Of a stretch of 11,584 bases of DNA, positions 6,016 to 11,584 are shown piece by piece. The stretch lies in the NCBI GenBank assembly GCA_014885115.2, contig WKLE02000542.1:5258-16841 (forward strand), read 5' to 3'. Origin of the DNA: Asterionellopsis glacialis (Eukaryota; Bacillariophyta; Plagiogrammaphyceae; Rhaphoneidales; Asterionellopsidaceae). The translations under genes were made by a program, and so were the position numbers. The notes below the pieces were generated by a model. It saw nothing but the letters and a program-made list of their open reading frames with translations. It ran no database searches and had not been told where the DNA came from. How positions within the stretch are numbered: position 1 is the stretch's first letter; the number at the start of each line of letters is the position of its first letter.

Positions 6016-7329
6016 TTAAAAGGCAGCATTTTCAGGATTAGCAGAAAAGTAATGACCACCACGCTTGAACTCAGCAAGTTTACCTGTGTTCTTGGTACCA
6101 TCATAGGCAGCTTGAAGTTTGGGGAACTTGGCCAATACCTCTTCAACACCACATTCAGCATGGATCATAATACCTATAACAGCGTAAAAGGCAACATCCG
6201 CAGCATTTGCCTTTTCACCACCAAAGTAGGTACCCTTTAACAATTTTTCAAAAAATCCAAAATATTTGGTTACATGGCCTTCGGTAAATGTTTTCCATGC
6301 AGCTAATTTGGCTTCCTTTGTTTCGGCTTTTTTGGGCTGTTTTTTATTGGAAAATAAGGAATGAAAGTAAAAAAAACCGAAAAGTGCATATATGAGTAAC
6401 AATTTAATAAAATAAAAAAGTATTTGATAAGAAGAAAGAAAACGAAAATAGAAGCTTTCATAAAAATGTGGGGTCTGCTGCCGCAAATGCTAGTCTGCTG
6501 CCGCAAATGCTACCATAGCAAAAGTGAGGTTCGGGCATACACAGACATTTGATCACATTGGCATTGCGTGCGAACGTAATAATAGCACAGATTCCAAATA
6601 CATCAGCAGAGGCAACAAGAACAACTCCCTCATTTCAATAGTTGAAATTCGTGATTTGCTTATTATTATTATTATGTAACCCAAGATGAGTTTCCATTAT
6701 AATCACATGCGAATAGATAAATCCAAAAGTCCCGGACACAGTAATTAAACAAGATAGTACGAGAGTTCAATAACAGAGTTGCGCCGATGCTTCCGGTATC
6801 TGAAAACGTTCAACAAGATGAAGCCGCACCTACAAACAATGTGTGTAACGCACGCATGCATGCATACATAGAGCTGTACCATAGATCAAACGATAAGTTA
6901 CGCACACACAGAGGTAATCAAGAAAACCCATCATGTCTATAATGACAGCTAAAGCCAAATAAATAACGCATAAAACACGAATAAAAGAAAAAAAGTAAAA
7001 CTTACAGCAAAGATGCCACCAAACATGTCCATAATTCCATCCATGACCATGTCACAATACGATGCATCCACTGGATCTTCTGGATACAAACCACCCATAC
7101 GAGCAATATACCTATTGATAGCACCACCCTGGGCGAGCGTGAGATCACCATGATGAAGAATAGGGACTTGTTCAAAGGGGCATTCAGTTTTATATCCAGG
7201 CCAATTATTGGCATTGTCCGTATCAAGTTCATGTTCAATCTCACCGGCTAAAAACATGCATTTGGCAATATCAGCACGTCCACACAAATCCCAGTAAACA
7301 AGGGAGGGCTTTCCTTCAGGGAATGGCAT
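6016..7329 (-). CDS. Glutathione S-transferase, sigma/S-crystallin-like (two exons)
   Basis: Cytosolic GST fold that conjugates glutathione to electrophiles or acts in redox and isomerase reactions. The CDS joins 7329-7006 and 6336-6016 on the - strand and gives 214 residues, normal for the family. The N-terminal thioredoxin-like domain (about 8-83) has VYWDLCGRAD with the probable catalytic Tyr12 and Arg18, then NNWPGYK, then EQVPIL with cis-Pro56, and LAQGGAINRYIAR. In the last motif Gly68 replaces the Ser that usually binds the glutathione gamma-glutamyl group after Gln67. The helical C-terminal domain (about 90-214) contains EGHVTKYFGFFEKLL, GTYFGGEKANAADVAFY with conserved Asp155, and FPKLQAAYD. 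There is no targeting peptide: the ATG at 7329 leads directly into the first strand. Arg is also replaced by Cys16 in the usual RGRAE motif. Exact class and substrate are not determined. Confidence 0.92.
6337..7005 (-). other. Spliceosomal intron, GST gene (669 nt, phase 0)
   Basis: On the - strand the donor is GCT|GTAAGT at 7006/7005. The acceptor is AACAG ending at 6337, preceded by a long T-rich tract. The join reads GGIFA then PKKAETKEAK. It links the two GST domains with no missing core motif and gives a normal total length. The intron is over five times longer than the translocator intron. It contains an exact 20-bp tandem duplication (6473-6512), a (TAT)5 run at 6661-6675 and GCAT repeats near 6853-6865. 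Confidence 0.88.
6473..6512. repeat. Exact 20-bp tandem duplication inside the GST intron
   Basis: GTCTGCTGCCGCAAATGCTA occurs twice in direct succession (6473-6492 and 6493-6512) with no mismatch. The unit is more GC-rich than the surrounding intron. On the - strand each copy contains GGCAGCAG, a tandem NAGNAG that resembles a splice acceptor, about 140-160 nt before the acceptor in use. Confidence 0.9.
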
Positions 7330-7520
7330 GATTGAATAATATCAAGAACGAGAAAGAAGGAGTCAAAAGAGAGAACACAAGAAGCAAATAATAGGATTGC
7401 TGTGTGTGGATCTTATTTTTTTGTGCGGTGTCAATCGACGATCGAATAGCGACCACCACGAGGATGGATACGAGAGGTGATACGATTTTTTGGTGGTACT
7501 GATTGCATTAACTTTTGATC

Positions 7521-7540
7521 GTACCTGGTACCTCTGGTAC
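7521..7540. repeat. GGTACC-family element upstream of the GST gene
   Basis: GTACCTGGTACCTCTGGTAC contains TACCTGGTA and two partial half-sites. It shares the ACCTGGTACC core with the 16-bp palindromes and the 3518-3538 variant. The second half departs from the perfect palindrome after TACCTGGTACC. Confidence 0.75.
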
Positions 7541-8284
7541 AAGAAAGAAAAAAAATCTTTCTTCTTCGTTCTCTCTCCATTTAGCATATCCCTTCACGTG
7601 TTGCAGTTGGCACACTAGATATATCATATTAAATCTACGTACGTAATATTAATACAGGAAGCGACGGAACATTGTAATCAATTCAATGTCTCTTGGAGGT
7701 AGTATCTTTCCAATCACGCTATGATTTCATTATTTATATATTGGGGTTTCACGTAAAAGTCTACATAAGATTTTTAACGAAAGTAGATACCTGGTAAGAT
7801 CCGTCCCTCCCAAAAAGATAGGATGCGCGACAACGGAAAAGGAACCACGCTGTTTTCTACTGTGTATCTTTTTTTTAATATTTGTCTCGCTCCTCATGAG
7901 GTCATTGTTGATGGCTCGGGAGAACACAGGTCATTGGTCTAAACTAGACGATGGAACTGCTTAGGAGGGACATCATTCAAATAACTCCTCATTTGGTGAT
8001 GACTGGCGACTGACTGATGGAATAATCTCTATCCCTAATTTATCTCAATATAACTTTTTGGACACTTCTTCTCTTCCTCTCATACAAGGAGAAGTTCCGA
8101 AAGTGGTTCCGAAGCAACCGACCAACGAACCAACATCGAATCATTAAACTAGGTTACCTTTAATTTAGTCATTTTTAATTAATTATATCTCGTTAAAACT
8201 ATTTTTCACTAAAAATAATATGTAGTTTGAATACAAGATATTGGTAAATCAAAAAGTGTATCTTTTAATCAAAGCCTAAATAAT

Positions 8285-8494
8285 ATGCAAGTTCACACAT
8301 CTACACGGCAGACAAATTCTGATGAATGTTTAGGTCGCACTATTGAATCTCATACGAATCAAACCAACACTTTTTTTGTTTCATTAAAGCGAACCTTGAA
8401 AGAAAGTCCATCACCAATCAAGCTACTGTCAAGTCAACGTGTAGTAAAGATTACAGATCGTTGCCATTCCATCAGATTATTCGAACGTGTTTGA
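8285..8494 (+). other. Possible 69-codon upstream ORF before the beta-galactosidase
   Basis: An ATG at 8285 opens a frame to TGA, ending 18 bases before the beta-galactosidase ATG at 8513. The peptide is Ser/Thr/Lys/Arg-rich without hydrophobic segments or a known domain. If the transcript starts upstream of 8285 this would be an upstream ORF that could lower translation of the main ORF. If the start site is further downstream it is irrelevant. Chance is a serious alternative. Confidence 0.25.
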
Positions 8495-8512
8495 TTTTGT
8501 GATATAAAAAAA

Positions 8513-11500
8513 ATGGGGGTTGGATTGACGGAACAACATCATCGTTATGATGCGGTTGTAAATAATGATAATAATAGTGATCCAGATATTGATAATGATG
8601 ATGACTTTATGGATAATTACATTCAAGAATCAGAAGAAAGAGATGAAGAATTATGTAGAGAAACAGAAACAACATCAACATCATCAACAACAACAACAAC
8701 TATTGTGTTTGACAGTCGAAAAAGAAGCAGTGTAAATACTAATTGGGTAATTGCCATATTTATCTTTTCATTAACCTTGGGTATATCACTTGTGGTTCTC
8801 AAGTATACAAGTCATGGATGGAATACAATCAATAATATTCATACCAATCCTGTAGGCAATGGGAATAATGACAATGATGATGAGCCATCCACAACAACAC
8901 CAACGACAATACCACCACGACCGACGACACAGGCTAGCCCAATCGATCCTGTGGACAATAATGATACGAATAATAATAATGCGTCATCTACAATAACAAC
9001 ACCAACGGCAATACCAACACCACCGACTCCGCAAGGTAACCAAAACACAAATCAGGAAACAACAACAACAACGGTACAAACAGATATACCAAATTTTCCA
9101 TCCTTTTTATCATTTCAAGGTGAACCTATTGATGTATCATTTGATAACAGAGCTATCAAATTAAATGGTAAACGTAGCTTGTTCCTTGGTGGTAGCATGC
9201 ATCCATCCCGAACCACACGTGGTACTTGGAATCATGCATTAGACAAGGCTGTTCGGAATGGATTAAATTTGATTACCATTTACACCTTTTGGAAGGAACA
9301 TCAACCCTATCATCATAATGGTAGACATCGAATAAATCCCAATATGAATTTTTCATTATCTTCCCAAAATTGGGAATTGAAGGATGCCTTGCAAGCTGCG
9401 GGTGACCGCGGGTTGTTTATTCATTTACGTATAGGTCCCTATGTATGTGCCGAGTATAATTATGGTGGTATACCTGAATGGGTACCTCTGTCAGATAGTG
9501 ACATGAAAATGAGACGGTACAATGATCCGTGGTTATCTGTGATGAAGAAATATGTCCAAGAGATGACCAATTACATAACATTTCACAAATTATGGGCCTA
9601 TCAAGGTGGACCAATTATCTTGGGACAGATTGAAAATGAATTAGGTTCGGACGAAAAGAAGGAACAGGAAGAATTACAAAAATATGCAGATTGGTGTGGT
9701 GATCTAGTACAGGAATTACAGCCTAATGTAGTTTGGACCATGTGCAATGGGATAAGTTCATCAAATACAATTAATACATGCAATGGATATGGTTCTGTAA
9801 GTTGTTCCAGAGATTGGCTTGAAAATCATGGACAATCTTCGAAAATACAAAAGGATCATCCAGCCTTGTGGACAGAAGATGAAGGTGGATTTCAAATTTG
9901 GGGTAGCAATGCCACACACCCATCTGATTATTTTTGGGGACAATCATCACAAAGGATGGTTCGTGATGCCCTGCAATGGTTTGCAAGAGGTGGATCACAT
10001 TTGAATTATTACATGTGGTACGGTGGATATAATCGTGGTACAATGGCAGCTGCAGGAATTACAAATGCGTATGCAATGGACGCACCATTATGCCCTGATG
10101 GGCAAGAACATTATCCCAAGTATTTACAATTGCAAAAATTGCATTCTGTATTGGCAAATCTTGCACAAGCTTTAATGGAATCACCAACCGCACTCCACCA
10201 CGAAGAACCTGTTGAAGTATGGTCGTATGGGGCCAGTCAATGGTTAGTCCCCACAAGTGGAACAGACAAGCAACGTGCCTTTGTGTACAATAGCACAACG
10301 ACAACTGGTGAAACAAATAATGGCCCAATCTACTTTATTGAGAATGATAGTTCTCATCTAACAACTATACGTATGCCAGGTACATCTGGAAAAAATACTA
10401 TTGGATTGTCATTAAATCCACATTCGTCGGTCATTATCCGAAACAAGCAAGTTTTGTTTAATTCCGCACATGATGACCGAACGTGGACTTCCTTTACACG
10501 CCAAAAACATACAATATATGGTAAGGATGATGAATATGATGATGCTGAAAGCAACAGCAAACTTATTTGGGAGACATGGCCAGAACCCATTGGTCCTGCC
10601 ATGGATGACAATGATAGCAATGGTGTTGTTTTTACTGACAATATACCCATTGAACAAAATCAACTTATGGTTGAATCTCATGCAAATACCAACTTTGCTT
10701 GGTACGATGTGGAGTTTGATGTCACCATGAAATTGAAGGATACAGCATTGTGCATAGAAACAACTCAGGGGATAGCCTTTTCGGTATATTTAGATGGTAC
10801 ATATGTTGGATCAGTCCAAGATACAACACATGGAGATGATTCCATTCAACTGAATATCACAAACTTGGGAACAATGGAACAAGATACTCACCATGTTATA
10901 TCAATTCTTTCGGAGTCTTTTGGAAATGGCAATCTTATCGGACGATGGAATGCATCAACTACAGCAAAACAAAAGGGTCTTGTGGGTGATGTGACATTAG
11001 TAGGTGTGAGTGCAGATGGGCAAACACAGTCCTTAGATCTTGTTCCCAAGAAGGAAGATTCCTCCAATTCTACTGATTCATCATCATCTTCTACAATTTG
11101 GAAGTCTCAATCTGGTCTAAATAGTAATGACCAGATTCGTAGAAAGACTTCGGCAAGCAGTAGTAAGGAACAAGATGAAGTTGTAGTCCCTCCTCTCACT
11201 TGGTTAAGAACACAGTTCTCTACTCCGGTGTTTGCCTCAAATAATCAAACGTTGTTGCTTGGTATTACTTCGGGTCGTGGTAAATTGTTTCTCAATGGAT
11301 ATGACTTGGGCATGTTTTGGAATATTACGAGTCACCCATCAAATGAAGATTATACACAGAAATATTACCAGTTGCCCTTTGACTGGCTTGTCGACACGAA
11401 CAGTGACCATGAGAATGAACTTGTCATCTTTTCAACAATGGAGTTGGATACCTCCCGAATATCCATGATTTTGACATGGGTACAAGAAAGTCCGGATGGT

Positions 11501-11542
11501 CACTTTCCGGATGTAGTTAGCTATTTAGGTGCATGCATGTAA
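8513..11542 (+). CDS. GH35 beta-galactosidase, probable type II membrane protein
   Basis: Hydrolyses terminal beta-galactosides with retention. The gene is a single exon of 1009 residues. An acidic Asn/Asp/Glu-rich N-terminal segment (1-70) precedes one hydrophobic helix (about 78-96), then a Thr/Pro/Asn-rich linker (about 103-195), so the catalytic part is expected in the lumen or outside. The GH35 barrel starts near 207 and shows GGSMHPSR, RIGPYVCAEYNYGGIPEW (306-323), GPIILGQIENELG with probable acid/base Glu376, WTEDEGGF with probable nucleophile Glu455, and YYMWYGGYNRG (about 499-509) followed by YAMDAPL. C-terminal jelly-roll regions follow at about 715-815 (QLMVE, then FAWYDVEFDV) and about 905-1009 (GKLFLNGYDLGMFW at 923-936), as in plant-type enzymes. 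Many Asn-X-Ser/Thr sites fit secretion. The ATG at 8513 is the first in this frame. Substrate is unknown; cell-wall or glycoprotein galactans are possible. Confidence 0.93.
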   Translation: MGVGLTEQHHRYDAVVNNDNNSDPDIDNDDDFMDNYIQESEERDEELCRETETTSTSSTTTTTIVFDSRKRSSVNTNWVIAIFIFSLTLGISLVVLKYTSHGWNTINNIHTNPVGNGNNDNDDEPSTTTPTTIPPRPTTQASPIDPVDNNDTNNNNASSTITTPTAIPTPPTPQGNQNTNQETTTTTVQTDIPNFPSFLSFQGEPIDVSFDNRAIKLNGKRSLFLGGSMHPSRTTRGTWNHALDKAVRNGLNLITIYTFWKEHQPYHHNGRHRINPNMNFSLSSQNWELKDALQAAGDRGLFIHLRIGPYVCAEYNYGGIPEWVPLSDSDMKMRRYNDPWLSVMKKYVQEMTNYITFHKLWAYQGGPIILGQIENELGSDEKKEQEELQKYADWCGDLVQELQPNVVWTMCNGISSSNTINTCNGYGSVSCSRDWLENHGQSSKIQKDHPALWTEDEGGFQIWGSNATHPSDYFWGQSSQRMVRDALQWFARGGSHLNYYMWYGGYNRGTMAAAGITNAYAMDAPLCPDGQEHYPKYLQLQKLHSVLANLAQALMESPTALHHEEPVEVWSYGASQWLVPTSGTDKQRAFVYNSTTTTGETNNGPIYFIENDSSHLTTIRMPGTSGKNTIGLSLNPHSSVIIRNKQVLFNSAHDDRTWTSFTRQKHTIYGKDDEYDDAESNSKLIWETWPEPIGPAMDDNDSNGVVFTDNIPIEQNQLMVESHANTNFAWYDVEFDVTMKLKDTALCIETTQGIAFSVYLDGTYVGSVQDTTHGDDSIQLNITNLGTMEQDTHHVISILSESFGNGNLIGRWNASTTAKQKGLVGDVTLVGVSADGQTQSLDLVPKKEDSSNSTDSSSSSTIWKSQSGLNSNDQIRRKTSASSSKEQDEVVVPPLTWLRTQFSTPVFASNNQTLLLGITSGRGKLFLNGYDLGMFWNITSHPSNEDYTQKYYQLPFDWLVDTNSDHENELVIFSTMELDTSRISMILTWVQESPDGHFPDVVSYLGACM
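8885..9035 (+). repeat. Imperfect direct repeat in the linker of the beta-galactosidase
   Basis: Two blocks of about 45 bases starting near 8885 and 8984 both encode a Ser/Thr-rich stretch followed by TPT-x-IP-x-x-PT-x-Q. They are separated by an Asn/Asp-rich spacer. Together they make up most of the flexible linker between the membrane helix and the catalytic domain. Runs of ACA/CAA/AAT triplets make replication slippage likely. Confidence 0.65.
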
Positions 11543-11548
11543 AATAAA
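11543..11548 (+). promoter_or_regulatory. AATAAA directly after the beta-galactosidase stop
   Basis: AATAAA begins immediately after the TAA stop at 11540-11542. It matches the classic polyadenylation hexamer, but diatom 3' ends do not rely strictly on it and the 3' flank is AT-rich. The window ends 36 bases later, so no cleavage site can be judged. Confidence 0.3.
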
Positions 11549-11584
11549 ATATCGAATACCTATAGTTTTACATATTTTCATGAT

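Larger units (their letters stand above)
7330..8512. promoter_or_regulatory. Divergent intergenic region between GST and beta-galactosidase
   Basis: The two flanking genes are transcribed away from each other, so their promoters and 5' UTRs must lie here. The 9-mer TACCTGGTA occurs at 7522-7530, inside GTACCTGGTACCTCTGGTAC (7521-7540) about 190 bases upstream of the GST start, and again at 7788-7796. TACGTACGTA is a 10-bp palindrome at 7636-7645. No TATA box was identified with confidence. An ATG-initiated 69-codon frame at 8285-8494 is listed separately. Confidence 0.55.

Noticed and set aside
6303..6506. - strand frames overlapping the GST intron
   Set aside because: They run through the T-rich intron end. 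Only the part from 6336 downwards matches GST.

Overview
The window is eukaryotic nuclear DNA: two of its genes carry GT-AG introns, exons are separated by long AT-rich spacers, and there are no operons or bacterial ribosome binding sites. A photosynthetic alga with a secondary red plastid, most likely a diatom, fits best. The main reason is a triose-phosphate/phosphate translocator that has an N-terminal secretory signal peptide and a VRGG-type junction before the transporter core. The species cannot be named from the sequence.

Layout. Positions 1-691 are non-coding, with a cluster of GGTACC/CCTGG palindromes at 128-320. A plastid sugar-phosphate translocator lies on the + strand at 692-2155, in two exons joined by a 117-nt phase-1 intron. 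Positions 2156-4254 have no recognisable gene but hold many inverted repeats, including two of the three exact copies of the 16-bp palindrome TACCTGGTACCAGGTA and a 12-bp-stem hairpin at 3904-3938. A short uncertain + strand ORF (4255-4686, 143 aa) follows. Positions 4687-6015 are AT-rich except for a GC-richer island at about 5150-5340 that is open on both strands. A glutathione S-transferase lies on the - strand (7329-6016) in two exons with a 669-nt intron. Positions 7330-8512 are the divergent promoter region between the GST and the last gene. A 1009-aa, probably type II membrane-anchored GH35 beta-galactosidase is on the + strand at 8513-11542.

The genes do not form one pathway. The translocator would move C3 sugar phosphates across plastid membranes, the GST would serve detoxification or redox metabolism, and the GH35 enzyme would trim or remodel galactosides in the secretory pathway or at the cell surface. 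The strongest signal not explained by genes is the non-coding palindrome family. The 9-mer TACCTGGTA or its complement, alone or inside the 16-mer, recurs in the spacers and was not noticed in coding exons. Around it lie nested palindromes built from the same short words, and several bZIP-type TGACGT/TGACGC hexamers.
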